DNA from: Babesia bovis T2Bo
Lineage: Eukaryota > Apicomplexa > Aconoidasida > Piroplasmida > Babesiidae
Length of the DNA stretch: 64,000 nt
NCBI RefSeq assembly: GCF_000165395.2
Contig: NC_010575.1
Span: forward strand, 2,465,001-2,529,000
Direction: 5' to 3'
Shown here: in pieces, positions 12,561-23,645 of the stretch
Position numbering within the stretch: the first letter of the stretch is position 1
Layout of the letters: each line of letters begins with the position of its first letter
Made by a program: the position numbers and the translations under genes
Notes under the pieces: generated by a model
What the model was told of the DNA's origin: nothing
The model's input: the letters and a program-made list of their open reading frames with translations, nothing else
Databases searched by the model: none

Positions 12561-14050
12561 CTAACATGTTAATATGCCAAATAACTGTACCCTGCCAGAA
12601 CGGTTACCAACTGCTAATGTGCTAGAACGAGGAGCAAATGCCACAGAGGTAACACGACCCAAATTAATAGTCTCCACCGGCCAATTGCTCACCACCTGGC
12701 CACTGGGATTGTGAATTATGCGCAAAGCATTACGCTGCTGGTCCGAAGCGTAGGCGATGAAGATCCCCTTGTTGTCGTGACATATGCTAGTTATCCCAGT
12801 AGACAAGTTACCATAAGTCTTTAGCAAACTCTGATGGATTATTGACGAACGCGTACTGTCCTCGGAATGTAACACGGGATACCGATTTAAAAAACCCATA
12901 CGTGATCCAACAGCAAGGTATGCATTGGAAGCAAACTCGGCACTCACCGTGGGTGACATCTCAATGCAACTTAATTGGAGAGTATGCTCATCATGAAATT
13001 TATGTAAACAGCGACCTGATACCAAGTCCCACTCATATATCTGTATAGCATGCTGCAGCAGTACTATCACCTACATTAGCATCCGCATCCGCTGTTACAA
13101 CAACACCCGCACGTAAGTGGTATCCAACACCCTGAAGACAATGATATAATATTGATGTAAACCAACAATAGCAGTGGCATTCATCTGGAAGTGATGTGCG
13201 ATTGAACTCGATCTAGAATCACAAAGTAAAACTCCACCCAAATCACTACAACTTAAAGCAAATACAGTACCATTCTGGTCATCTAAAACTGGAGGGGTGT
13301 GAACACGACGGAAACTGTAAGCAGTACGCATCGAAGTTATATTGGCAAGACGAACTGCAGCACTGAAAGAAACGTGACGATACCCAAAATCAACATACCC
13401 ATGCTCACAGTCGTAACGTAACACAGAGTTGTGACCATCAACTATGTAAATTGTTTTCCCGCCATCCGCAAAAGCAAAGCTAGATATCGGACGATTAGAC
13501 GTAGGAGCACATGAACTCTCAGACTTTAAACCAAAGTGGTTACCCTCACTACGGTGTTTGTCAATGTTAAACAGCCGTATCGTCTTCTCACGGCGACCTA
13601 GTATAGCAAACAATGAGTTGCTCTCGTCAAACGCTAATTGGTTTACACCGGTACTAAAATGGCATTATGACCCCCAAAATTGACTTACGACATATTTAAA
13701 TTGAGATGAGATATGTTGTGCCTCTGTATCATGAATCGCATCCCGGAACCGCGTTTTCGAGGCTTGGTCTGTGTTAGCCGCCCTGTTAAACTTGAAGCTA
13801 CATCTGTACTGGATGTAGCATCCTGATCACCAGGCACGTTCTTAACCGATTCCGATATCATACGACGGCGCTTTTGAACCCATTCGGGTTCAGAGGTAGC
13901 CTGTAAATGTCCCGAACGAGACTTATCATCCAAATCGTCATCTTCCCATACAGGCTTAGACACCGAGGTAGCAGAGTTATCCTTACCGCTGAATAATGCA
14001 GCCACGGAATTCCCAGTGTCTGTACAATGATATTCCATGAGTAATGCCAT
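12561..14050 (-). CDS. UTP18: UTP18-like WD40 protein of the small-subunit processome
   Basis: Four exons: 14050-13689, 13653-13167, 13131-13075 (57 nt) and 13040-12561, with introns of 34-35 nt. They encode 461 residues. The N-terminal ~120 residues are charged. WD40 blades follow, including VNQLAFDESNSLFAILGREKTIRLFNI. The C-terminus has IYEWDL, ITSICHDNKGIFIAYAS, LRIIHNPSGQVVSNWPV and VTSVAFAPRSSTLAVGNRSGRVQLF, the diagnostic UTP18 pattern. UTP18 is part of the UtpB module that binds the 5' ETS of pre-rRNA and recruits the exosome helicase Mtr4 in the nucleolus. The 57-nt exon is needed to keep frame and gives GVVVTADADANIYEWDL across the junction. Confidence 0.88.
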
Positions 14051-14934
14051 TCAAATTACACAATATGGCTTATACATGATTAAGGCCGGTATATAGTAAT
14101 AACAGCTAAACATTAATATACACAATGCTGAGTAGATGCCAGTTTATTAAACACATAATATGTGCTATATATAACAACGGTGTGCATAACACATAGCGTA
14201 GCAAAACATACCGTTAGACATTTCGAAAAAAAAGATTCCACAACAACTAGGTTATTCCGTACAATATATATGCGATATATCAAATCATAAGTTAATAGCG
14301 ATTATAGTGACATAATACAATGTGCTAGGTAATACTGGTGGAGCGTCATGGGCATCGTCTGCGCGACCTTGGGTAGCAACTCCAGGGGCCTATACACATT
14401 CCATTGACTTAATTATACATAAAATGTAGTAGAACCGATGCTGTATATACTATACCCCGGTATATATCATATTGAAATCGCATATCAGTGTTTGGTACAC
14501 CTTTTTGAGATGAACATTAGAACGGTACACAAAAAGTTAATAAACGGCCCATTCACATGAAAATCATTTTAATAGCTATTGGTCAACATATATAACTATG
14601 GAATTTATAAATTGAATTGGTTTTTACATTTTTTTATCGCTATTGTGAGCAGTTGCCATACTGCGTTATGCTATAGAAATTCCCAAAGTATATCTAGCAT
14701 ATATACAATGCTAACATTCGACAATGTATGATGTTTCCACGAATCCTAATGTACGTGCCAATTTTTTTGGTATATGTACACTAACGTCGCGCCACGTTTT
14801 AAAGCTAGTTAGGAAAATTTATTAAATGCATATTATATGCTTAAATATATAGTTTAACACTTTATATTTAACAGCATATATATTACACCATTTAGAATAA
14901 ATCTTAATCGTCTGCTTAAGTAATTTTTAGCACA
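14051..14934. other. Intergenic, with a small GC-rich island
   Basis: An 884-bp, very AT-rich spacer between UTP18 and the small membrane-protein gene, both read outwards from it. Positions about 14320-14395 stand out as GC-rich. TGGAG (14339-14343) could pair with CTCCA (14380-14384) there. I recognise no known RNA in it. No credible ORF was found in the spacer. Confidence 0.5.
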
Positions 14935-15192
14935 ATGGAGATGGAATTGATAACGTTCTTTTGGATATCTATCTTTGCACTGGCAGGATTGATCCTACTT
15001 TTGTATATCGTCGTTTGGATAGCAGCATCAAAGCCACCATGTATATGTAGCCATGGTGTCATATGGCCACTCGTCGTTTTGCTCTGTGTCATCGGTGGAC
15101 TACTAGTGTACGCAGATATTGCAAGAGATACTCTGCCAAAACCCCTGAAGAACACGGTATTGCAATTCAACAATTTAACAGGATCTTCGTAA
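14935..15192 (+). CDS. Small two-pass membrane protein, unknown function
   Basis: An 85-residue ORF with two strong hydrophobic helices, about residues 6-32 and 42-62, separated by a short Lys-Pro-Pro-Cys-Ile-Cys linker with three Cys/His residues. The C-terminal tail is short and polar. The first helix could be a signal anchor. I do not recognise the family. Codon use and the two clean transmembrane segments argue for a real gene, although homologues were not checked. A TTTTTAG just before the ATG could be a 5'-UTR splice acceptor. Confidence 0.55.
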   Translation: MEMELITFFWISIFALAGLILLLYIVVWIAASKPPCICSHGVIWPLVVLLCVIGGLLVYADIARDTLPKPLKNTVLQFNNLTGSS

Positions 15193-15806
15193 TCCAAGGA
15201 AATAGTAGTCACCAGATATATTTGAAAGTATCATTATCCAAAGAAAAATACATGGATACCCCTACAAGAGGTGAACTGAACAGATGAAACAATATAATGT
15301 AGAGAAGTTGAAATGTATATATATCATTATTGTAATGGATATAGCTGCTTTCACGAGGTGAATTGATGTGGTCAAATCACGTTGTGAAAGCAGGTATATC
15401 CACAGGATGTAAACATACTATACATTGTATATATAAACAGAATCATGGTAGTACATATATTTGACTGTCACTAAATATGCTTGGATTACACATATAAATA
15501 CTGCATACAGGATCTACGTTAGAATATAATGATATACATAACATAGATTAGCATATTTCCGTAATAATGATTATCACATATCAATGTAGATACAGCGCAC
15601 TACATTCATCATAAAATGTACCAATTATGATGTAGAATGAATTTATAATGTATGAACGATTATCATTAAAATAGGAATCTCAGCCACTACACAACGCACT
15701 AAGCATTACATTCTATCAGCGAATAACAATATTATCGCATAATAGTATTTTGAATATATTTTCTAGTTCACTTTAACAAAAGGTGTAGATTTTAATCAGT
15801 GTTACA
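15193..15806. other. Intergenic, AT-rich, contains a long hairpin
   Basis: A 614-bp spacer before RPAC1. Apart from the hairpin at 15336-15402, described separately, it holds only AT-rich sequence with TATA and CATA runs. No ORF or known RNA is supported. Confidence 0.5.
15336..15402. repeat. Long imperfect inverted repeat / hairpin
   Basis: Arms 15336-15354 and 15384-15402 pair at 18 of 19 positions (mismatch G15344/G15394). The stem continues inward through 15355-15366 with 15372-15383 (two mismatches, one G-T pair) to a five-base loop TGTGG at 15367-15371. That is a near-continuous ~30-bp stem in 67 nt. It could be a structured RNA, a processing signal, or a short inverted-repeat element. 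Confidence 0.8.
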
Positions 15807-16988
15807 ATGCCAGCACACGTTAAACTTGATTCCACAGGAATCAAGCCAACATTCGAGCCAGATTCTGACTCTTCAGGACGCACAGTCCTCGATGAGGTCA
15901 AGGATGTTAAGATAAAGTTTTTAAAAAACACGAGGTACCACGCTATCGCAGAAATTGAAGGACTGAATGTCGCCATCGCAAACGCCATACGGAGGATTCT
16001 ACTCGCAGAAGTGCCAACCCTAGCCATAGAAAGCGTACATGTAAGTAACTGCTGTATTGTGCCCAATGTCAACAGATATACCAAAATACTGGAGTTATAC
16101 AAGATGAAGTATTGGCCCATAGGTTAGGGCTGGTGCCATTTGACTGTAACCCTGACCTGATTCCATATAGAGGTATCTCAATGTGATATTGGTTCATGCT
16201 CACCAGATAACGAGGACCTCAGTGATAAAAACAGCGTGTGCTTCCACCTAAAGGTGGAATGTAAAAAGGAATCTTTGGCTGGGAGGACCAATTTGCCAGG
16301 TATGTAACAAAATTTGGCACGTCTCTAGCATAGTGATATGTTATACAGTTTACGCGGGTGATATGAAATGGGTACCGCTCTCAGATGAACAAGCTGAATT
16401 GTTCAAGGATAACCCACCGAAACCAATACATAAAGATATACTGCTTACCAAGCTGTCACCAGGGCAGGTATGTGTGACTCAGTATAGAATATCATGTACT
16501 AGGAAATTGACTTAAAGGCGTATCTCGAAAAGGGTATTGGTAAAACACACGCCAAGTGGTCACCAGTATGTACGGCTGTATACCGCTTCAAACCGGATAT
16601 AACCTTCTCGGAAGATGAACCACTGACTAATGATGAAGTTGAGGAACTAGTGCAAATATGCCCAATGGGCGTCTTCAGTGCTGATAAAGGTGTGTCCCTA
16701 TACCATGGATTCATCCGTTACAGGACGTATCACAACTATTAGGCCCTATAACTGTACATCATGTAGAGCGTGTCTAGAACGCTTCCCCAAAAGAGTTATC
16801 ATAAAGAAGCTGTCCAACCACTTTATATGTAAGTTGGTGTAACTACGCTACATGGAAGTACAGTCTCGGTGGAATCAACCGGCGCCATACCTAGTGGACA
16901 GTTGTTCCTAAAGGCCATTGGAGTACTAAAGGAAAAGTCACAGAAACTTAAACGGCGTATGGTAGATGCCATAAGCTACACGCATTAG
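15807..16988 (+). CDS. DNA-directed RNA polymerase I/III subunit RPAC1 (AC40)
   Basis: Seven exons: 15807-16040, 16076-16172, 16207-16299, 16334-16467, 16503-16689, 16724-16828 and 16864-16988. They encode about 324 residues. RPAC1 pairs with AC19 as the alpha-like assembly platform of RNA polymerases I and III. Landmarks are [90 protein letters not shown] and [14 protein letters not shown]. Exon 4 has two in-frame acceptors (exon start 16334 or 16349), differing by five residues. Residues ~259-270 read [12 protein letters not shown], like the archaeal Rpo3 Fe-S loop but with Phe in place of the fourth Cys. Confidence 0.93.
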
Positions 16989-17117
16989 TCCCATAGATGC
17001 TAACATATAAGAAACGTGAAAACATGTTATTTAATCTGTTAACAGATATTAAAATGCAATGTTGCCATGGAGCACAACAATGGATACGGAGTACCAGTAC
17101 ATTGTAACCCATATAGA

Positions 17118-17717
17118 TCAAAGGTCATCAATGTCAAACTTGGCGTCCTCCTTGTCATCCTCACTGTCAGAACCTGATGATTCATCCTGGAATTCAATGC
17201 CACCATCACCCTCATCATCATAAAGATCAGTCTCAGTGATCTTAGTGGACTCCGGTAACTCACCGTAAGCCTTAAGGGATCTAGCCTCATCGGCAGTGTA
17301 TTTTGCGATTACATCAGCCTTGCTGTCCTGATAGTCACGCAAGGAGACCAAAATGATATCACCCGCGTTAACCCATACCCTCTTGCGCATCTTACCCCTG
17401 TCAAAAACTGAGGCCAGACTCTAGAGTACATACCTAATGTGACATAGACGCTTGTTTCCATCAAAACAATAAGCCTCAAGACGACCATTGCCAAGCATAC
17501 GGAGAACTTGAGCGTACTCTGTTTACATCTATAACACAAAACGAAAACTAACCCTGGTCCTCCATCTTAAAAACTAACTCACGCTTCTCACCGTCATTGT
17601 CATTCTTACCACGACGGCGGTTCTTACCACCCTTACCTACGAATTATTAAAGCTGGAATCACAAACAGCCCATCGACATATATAGCAACGACATAACCAA
17701 CCCTTATTCTTTGGCAT
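17118..17717 (-). CDS. Translation initiation factor eIF1A
   Basis: Four exons: 17717-17702 (16 nt), 17636-17553, 17518-17434 and 17397-17118. They encode 154 residues. eIF1A binds the ribosomal A site in the 43S complex, promoting scanning and start-codon selection. The N-terminal tail [18 protein letters not shown] and the OB fold ([25 protein letters not shown], then [20 protein letters not shown], then [13 protein letters not shown]) are near-invariant in eukaryotes. An acidic C-terminal tail ([16 protein letters not shown]) ends in the typical DIDDL. The 16-nt first exon places only five full codons before the first intron. The model is well supported by conservation across every junction. 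Confidence 0.96.
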
Positions 17718-17864
17718 TGTGACTCTAAAAGGTCACTGAATATTATTTCAATGAGGGTGCAGCGTAAATGTTAATGAAAGGCGATCAACAAGGACCAAGG
17801 CTCGACGTGGGGGATGGACGCAATATGGAAATACATACAAACTATTACATTATGTTAACATAGT

Positions 17865-19610
17865 TCACCCCTCAGTTAAGTTTTTCTCAAGCTCAACCTG
17901 CTTAAGACGGGCCTCGTGGATCATCTTCTCCTTCTGAACCAAACGCGAACATTGGTCAACAAGACCCATGAGACTAGACATAATAACGGATATAGAGTAA
18001 CCACCTACTTTGCGATATCAGTCGACCATGAAAGTAATAACGTATCCGAGTCCTTGCGCTCACCAAAACGAATCAATCCAGCAGGACGGTCTATTTTAGC
18101 ATAAATCGTCTTGGCATGGACCATGGCCGATATCTCCTCCTCCAGTTTCTGCAGTATTTCGCAAAACATGTAATTACACCTACGTCGCAAGTCGTGTTTG
18201 TAAGCTCCGAAAGACGAGTTACCTGAAGAGTAGTGTAAAACTTGCTGGCTACCATAATGTTATGCTGAATCACACGATCAGCAAGCGTCGATAGACGCTC
18301 AGCACCTCCAGGGTACCGCTGGTCCGTAAATATAACATGGGAGTTTATTACAGTGGCCAGGTCAGCAGCAAGTGGGAATGGAATCATATTGTCAGATAAC
18401 AACTCCTTGAATAGCGATGATAGTACCGGAGTTTCCCTTAAACGCTTCTCCTCCGATGCCAAAAAGTCCATGCGGTACTTGATAGTTTCCTCAGATATCG
18501 CAGAAATCATGAGGAATATAACAACAGACTCAAGGTCCTGAGATGTTATCAAGGGGGTATCACGCCATAGAATCTAAACTACCCTATTGAGTACACCTAC
18601 CGAAAGCCAGTCGTTAAGATCCAGCTTAATGGTACAATCCAAACGCTGACGATATGCTTTGGCCACCTCGAAGTAATCCTTAGAATGGAGATGATAGTGA
18701 ACCATGTACTCATAATAAGTCATCTTGTGCTCCTCGAAGCCGTCATTATCAAGAACGCGGTCGTCTATCTTGTTACTAGCAATGTAAAAACGAAGGTAGT
18801 CGTTATTAAGTAAATGAAGACGCATCTGCTCCAGTAAGTAACGCACCTTCTCCTTCTTAGGCAATATGCCAAATGTTTCCACCTAACAGATATTAAATCA
18901 ACACAAAAGACTTACCTCTGTGTTGTGCATTATATTTGCTGCCTCCTCAATCTGGCCACTCTCCTCCTTGATCTTAGCTAGGGTATAGGCCAGATCAGCA
19001 CGTTGAACCTCGAGGAACATCTGGATTACTTATATACACAGTGGTATAAACCAACCTTGCCCTGAGTTATGTGGATCAACGTGTTGATCAAATTCATCTT
19101 TACTTCCATGTCAAAGATCTCAGATATCCACTTCTTAGCGTAATTCACCATAGATGTGATAGTAGCCTTCAACTGGCCACGCTTACGAGAAAGGAGGACC
19201 AGATAGTATATCACATTGGGGTAATCACCAATGTCATACAGTAACTGTAGAATGAAGTTGCACATACGCGAATTGGATACACCGTCACGAGCTATGCGGC
19301 AACGCTTCTCAACAAGCATGAGCTCAAGCAAAACTGTCTTAAGAAACTCAATGTCACGGTTTTGGGTGCCCTGGAGATGTATGTCATTAATGTCCATCAC
19401 GAAGGTGAGATAATGTATATAAATTAGGAATGCTGTACACAACAACACATATACATTATACACCAATGAGATAACTTAATGTAAACCAACCTTTAGCATA
19501 GATTCCACAATAGCCAGAGTCTTCGACGACAAGTCTGAAAGGTCCTCCACCATAGGCTCATCACGAAAAGTAGCCTCCGTCGAAAGGAACTCTGCCGTAT
19601 TGTCTTCCAT
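17865..19610 (-). CDS. RPN5: 26S proteasome regulatory subunit RPN5 (PSMD12)
   Basis: Seven exons: 19610-19491, 19370-19056, 19020-18916, 18882-18601, 18573-18184, 18148-18009 and 17973-17865. They encode about 486 residues. RPN5 is a PCI-domain scaffold of the proteasome lid. Recognisable parts are RRGQLKATITSMV-like helices, ETFGILPKKEKVRYLLEQMRL, and a PCI winged-helix region with VIQHNIMVASKFYTTLQVTRL and KTIYAKIDRPAGLIRF. The C-terminal helix is SLMGLVDQCSRLVQKEKMIHE, as in other RPN5 proteins. The first intron (120 nt) is long for this window. The fourth intron could end at 18574 (27 nt, used here) or later; both keep frame. Confidence 0.9.
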
Positions 19611-20271
19611 ATTGAATAGAAATAATATATAACAAAAAAAGTGACACTTGCCCAGGACACTATACACTAGAGTACCCACTACACATCAAATGATGAAACA
19701 AGTTTTTAAACAAGACACATTAAGTAGATATTGTATATTTATATTACTACACTATTACGTAACTAATATAGCGCATAGGTCATAAGGAATGGAACACAGG
19801 AACCCTAGACTTGTTATGACCTATGACCGGTAACACAAACTGGAAATGCGTATCATAATTAACTCGGAATCACTACAATAGCAGTTATATTGCATAATCA
19901 TTATATAGTGCCCCGTAACAAACAATGAGAATCCAAAGTAGATAGGAACAGAACACATCTGCTTTGCTAGGTGTTACTACAGATTATCAGCATTAAATCA
20001 GTGTTAAATCTGATTTTCATGTTGTGTATTGATACAGATTTATTTAGTGGCTTTAAATTCTAGATTAGAGGACTAATCAAAAAAACGACACAACACACAT
20101 CAAACGACGTTATGATTGCTTGCCACTTTATATTATTTATTAGATTCTGTGGAAAATCAGTAGCTGCAAAAGAATTAATTTCACTGATGGTAGGGTGTCT
20201 CGTCTGATGAGTGCCGTATTCCATAAAAGTCGGTTAATAACAAGACCTTCTGAGGTGTACATAACATAAGC
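19611..20271. other. Intergenic, divergent promoter region
   Basis: A 661-bp AT-rich spacer between divergent RPN5 and Brl1-like genes. It includes a small inverted repeat AAATCAG...CTGATTT near 19995-20016. I saw no ORF or known RNA. Confidence 0.5.
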
Positions 20272-21873
20272 ATGGGTAAAACTAGATATAATAAGAACCC
20301 CGATGTGGGTGACACTTTGGCGGATTTGAGTGCCTTAAGCATCGCAAGTAATGGTAAGAACCCATCCAGGGATGATGGCTATGCCAATGGATGTCGTAGT
20401 CCTTCAGGAAAAGCAGCGGAACAAGATCAATCTGATGATGATATCCTGTTTGTAGGGACTAACATAAAGGTAAAGGTCGATAAAGATGAACCCATGGATA
20501 GCGAATACCATATACCACAGCAACCAGCAGATGATATCCATGGTAATACACATCAAGACATAGACAACGAATATATAAATAACGAAGACATTGAACAATT
20601 CAATGCATTACATATGTCAAAGAAATATGAGAATATGAACAATAACCCAACCGCGAAATTGTATTCCGGGGAAGATGGTGAACGGGATAATAACGGACAA
20701 GCATCTAAGATATCGAAAAATGAATTGCAAACACCACAAACTGGATTTTTACTTAACTTCTTCAGAGGGAAAGGAGCTAAAGCTACATTAAGGTCTATAG
20801 TCAAGGGCAAAGCCGTATACAACAAGGTAATTGATCTGGATGCAGATGGAGGAACACCATGTGAATTCGAAGATATCAACGATGCACTGGATCATATCGC
20901 AAATACAAGATCGGCACATTATAAACCACCATCAGTTGCCGGCTCAGTCTCTAATCAATCAACAGAATCCAGTAGGAGACGAAGGGAATTGTACCCTGAT
21001 TATAGGCATAAATATGATTATGCGCCACGTAGATACTCTCCCGGCTATGGAATAACGGGATTAGGAAGAATCGACCCATCGCAAATTGCACTCTCCAATA
21101 TTAAACAGAATGACAATGGAGACTATCGCATCATGTCACCCGAAATATTCAACGGATGGGTTAGAGCGTTCTTTAACGTTGCAGTCACCTCGGTGATACT
21201 GTATATTGGATTCGTATTCATCATGGCCATTGGCAAGGATATAGCAAATGGACTTGAAAAAAGAAGACAAATGGTCAAAGCAGAAGCTATGATGTGCCAA
21301 GAACTATACAAGAAAAACAGATGTAGAACTGTTAATATACCGGCATTGGAACAACAATGCCGTGAATGGGAAACTTGTATGTACAAGGATGCAATTCTGT
21401 ACGATGATGCATCTTTTTTATCAGCAGAAGTACTGGGCGGTGTTATAAACAAGTTTGTATCCCAGTTAGATGCACGCACGGTTGGAATTGTAGTGATTAC
21501 TTTTTTAGCGTTTTTCGTAGGCAGTAACTGTGCACTGTCAATGTCATCACGACCCTCTAACCCGGGATGGTTCAGAAGATTGTTTACCAGAAACAGACAG
21601 CCATCGGATGGCTCGGATGTACTCCCAAACGGTAGTATTCTATCCCAACAACAGATGTTGCAAGCGATGCAAAATCCATATTTGCAACCAAATTACCTTA
21701 TCATGGGCAGCTACCCATATGTAAGCCCAAGCTGCTATTCAGGGGGATACCGCCCATCAGCAATGACCTATTACCATGATGACCATGATGGGTCAGGTAG
21801 TTGGTCAACCAAGCATGGACGTACCAGTGCATGGAAAAGAAGATTTACATCACCATGGGTTGATCAAGAGTAG
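20272..21873 (+). CDS. Brr6/Brl1-type nuclear-envelope protein (NPC biogenesis)
   Basis: A single exon encoding 533 residues. The first ~280 residues are polar, Asn/Asp-rich and probably disordered. A Brr6_like_C_C domain follows: a transmembrane helix at about 297-318, then a lumenal stretch with four cysteines (about 342, 350, 363 and 368; pattern C-ELYKKNRC-...-LEQQCREWETC), then a second transmembrane helix at about 403-423. The paired cysteines are thought to form disulphides in the perinuclear space. Brr6 and Brl1 drive membrane fusion during nuclear pore assembly in organisms with closed mitosis, which fits apicomplexans. The Gln/Tyr-rich tail is unique. Confidence 0.85.
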   Translation: MGKTRYNKNPDVGDTLADLSALSIASNGKNPSRDDGYANGCRSPSGKAAEQDQSDDDILFVGTNIKVKVDKDEPMDSEYHIPQQPADDIHGNTHQDIDNEYINNEDIEQFNALHMSKKYENMNNNPTAKLYSGEDGERDNNGQASKISKNELQTPQTGFLLNFFRGKGAKATLRSIVKGKAVYNKVIDLDADGGTPCEFEDINDALDHIANTRSAHYKPPSVAGSVSNQSTESSRRRRELYPDYRHKYDYAPRRYSPGYGITGLGRIDPSQIALSNIKQNDNGDYRIMSPEIFNGWVRAFFNVAVTSVILYIGFVFIMAIGKDIANGLEKRRQMVKAEAMMCQELYKKNRCRTVNIPALEQQCREWETCMYKDAILYDDASFLSAEVLGGVINKFVSQLDARTVGIVVITFLAFFVGSNCALSMSSRPSNPGWFRRLFTRNRQPSDGSDVLPNGSILSQQQMLQAMQNPYLQPNYLIMGSYPYVSPSCYSGGYRPSAMTYYHDDHDGSGSWSTKHGRTSAWKRRFTSPWVDQE

Positions 21874-22319
21874 ATCAAAACAGGGTAAGCACAGAATTTA
21901 ATTCAATACAATTTTTTCCTAATGTTTTTTGAGTAACAGTGATCACTATGGCAATGAACAATTCGTTGCTAATGACTATGTTATAACACTACATGGATTA
22001 TGTATCAGTTACCATACACAGGTAATGGATCTACTGTGGTTCCATATGTTGTTACCATACAGTACCCTATGCTCCCTGATTTTATTATAGATGAAGTAGC
22101 AATATTACAAAATCTACGTAAAATCCATATCTAGTACTTATAAACAAGTTATATTCATTAACAATTTTTTGGAATATGTGAACACGTTGAGTATGAATGA
22201 TGATAAGAATGGCCGCAGCAGGCATTTTCTGCTTTATCATAATTTATATGCAGCGTCCATAGTATTCCGTTTTCACGTCATTTGTTGCATTTTATCCTGT
22301 AATTATTCATCATATAAAA
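21874..22319. other. Intergenic, AT-rich
   Basis: A 446-bp spacer upstream of the first secreted paralogue. A short open frame beginning at 22169 overlaps that gene's start in another frame and lacks support. No known RNA or repeat is seen. Confidence 0.5.
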
Positions 22320-23645
22320 ATGGCAATTCTAAGCAAAAAAGTTTTAATCTGCGCCATATCAATTATTTGGTATATAGCAGCGGTCTCTGGGTGTATGCTC
22401 GATATATTTAAACCCGTGGTATCACCAGACATAATTATGCACAGCGGAACCTATGGTACTAACGGCATATACCGAATGTTTCACTCATACGTATCCATGA
22501 TAACTAATGTCTATTATAATGGCAACCTGCTTAAAAATATTAGACTAATGGATTGCGAACCAAGAGATGTATTCGTACAAACATTCCAAAATAGTAGCAT
22601 CTGTCTAATAGTAATTACCATCATGCTAATAGGGAACAACGATCAAGCAGTGCAGAACTATTTTATAACGGACGGTAGTGGTCACCGTAAAGCAAGTAAT
22701 CGACTAAGGTCTATGCACATAGGTAGTAAAGTCTTCCTCAATGTCGATGTGGTTTCGGATCAATTGCACCCATTTGTTGTTAGAGAAAAAATCAATGATA
22801 CTACTAACATCTTCTCGTGGAGCATTAATGCCGGAAAATTGACAGAAGATGGAATCCCAATCCACTTGTTGAAGGGGAAATCAGAGGATTATTACATATC
22901 ACCGATCACAAATGTATGCTATGACCCATTAGATAGAAGCGGGAAAATGACATTTATAATTTCCCATTGCACAAACGTGCTCTATGAACCAGGTGGAGAG
23001 TCGTTGTGGCTAACTATATCTTATGGTATACAAAGTAAAGCACTGTCTATGACGATACCACCCGTGATAGACGGTATATTTAGACCGGATTATATCTTTA
23101 GTACGTCATTGTATTTCCAATTGCTCTGGGAACTATCCGATATAAGCAACGATATTACAATCGACATAGATATATCTAATATAGACAACGTAACACCAGA
23201 TGTAGTCATATTGGCCAACCTAAAGAGAGGGCTATGGCTATATACACAATACGCTGTTGCACCAATTAGGCACCATACTTATACCACTGTAAAACAGGTG
23301 ACTGCAGGAGTTCAAACATTATATGTGACACAAGATAATGAGTACGTTACCCATGTCGAGATATTTGACCACGTAAAACATGGATGGAGATATGTACTAG
23401 TACATATCAGAAATGTAAAGCCTTTACACGAAAAAGAAAATAGAAATTATACTGAACATAAAAAATTATACTTGCGCTATCCAAACAGAGAAATTGTAGC
23501 ATACAAGGATATCAACGACATCTGGTTGGAAGAATACATGGATATGCTCTATAACATAGACACTAGAATAACTACTTGCGAGACCATCGATAGTGACGAG
23601 ATAATAGATATCGCCACGAACCAACAGCAGCTTATAGAGCCATAA
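22320..23645 (+). CDS. Secreted lineage-specific protein A (tandem paralogue)
   Basis: A single exon encoding 441 residues. It starts with a signal peptide (MAILSKKVLICAISIIWYIAAVSG, cleavage near residue 24). No internal transmembrane helix or GPI tail is evident, so secretion to the host cell, vacuole or an organelle is possible. It is paralogous to the next gene downstream. Shared blocks include an EDYYISPIT/EFHISPIT motif, DGIFRP, ITIDIDIS, VVILANLKRGLWLYTQ and a VTHVEIFDHV segment. Beta-rich spacing with repeated Tyr/Trp recalls piroplasm-exported families such as FAINT-containing proteins, but I cannot assign it. Function is unknown. Confidence 0.8.
   Translation: MAILSKKVLICAISIIWYIAAVSGCMLDIFKPVVSPDIIMHSGTYGTNGIYRMFHSYVSMITNVYYNGNLLKNIRLMDCEPRDVFVQTFQNSSICLIVITIMLIGNNDQAVQNYFITDGSGHRKASNRLRSMHIGSKVFLNVDVVSDQLHPFVVREKINDTTNIFSWSINAGKLTEDGIPIHLLKGKSEDYYISPITNVCYDPLDRSGKMTFIISHCTNVLYEPGGESLWLTISYGIQSKALSMTIPPVIDGIFRPDYIFSTSLYFQLLWELSDISNDITIDIDISNIDNVTPDVVILANLKRGLWLYTQYAVAPIRHHTYTTVKQVTAGVQTLYVTQDNEYVTHVEIFDHVKHGWRYVLVHIRNVKPLHEKENRNYTEHKKLYLRYPNREIVAYKDINDIWLEEYMDMLYNIDTRITTCETIDSDEIIDIATNQQQLIEP

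Noticed and set aside
14935..15402. Hairpin as a Rho-independent terminator of the small membrane-protein gene
   Set aside because: Eukaryotic nuclear gene, stem far longer than a terminator and no U-tract follows.
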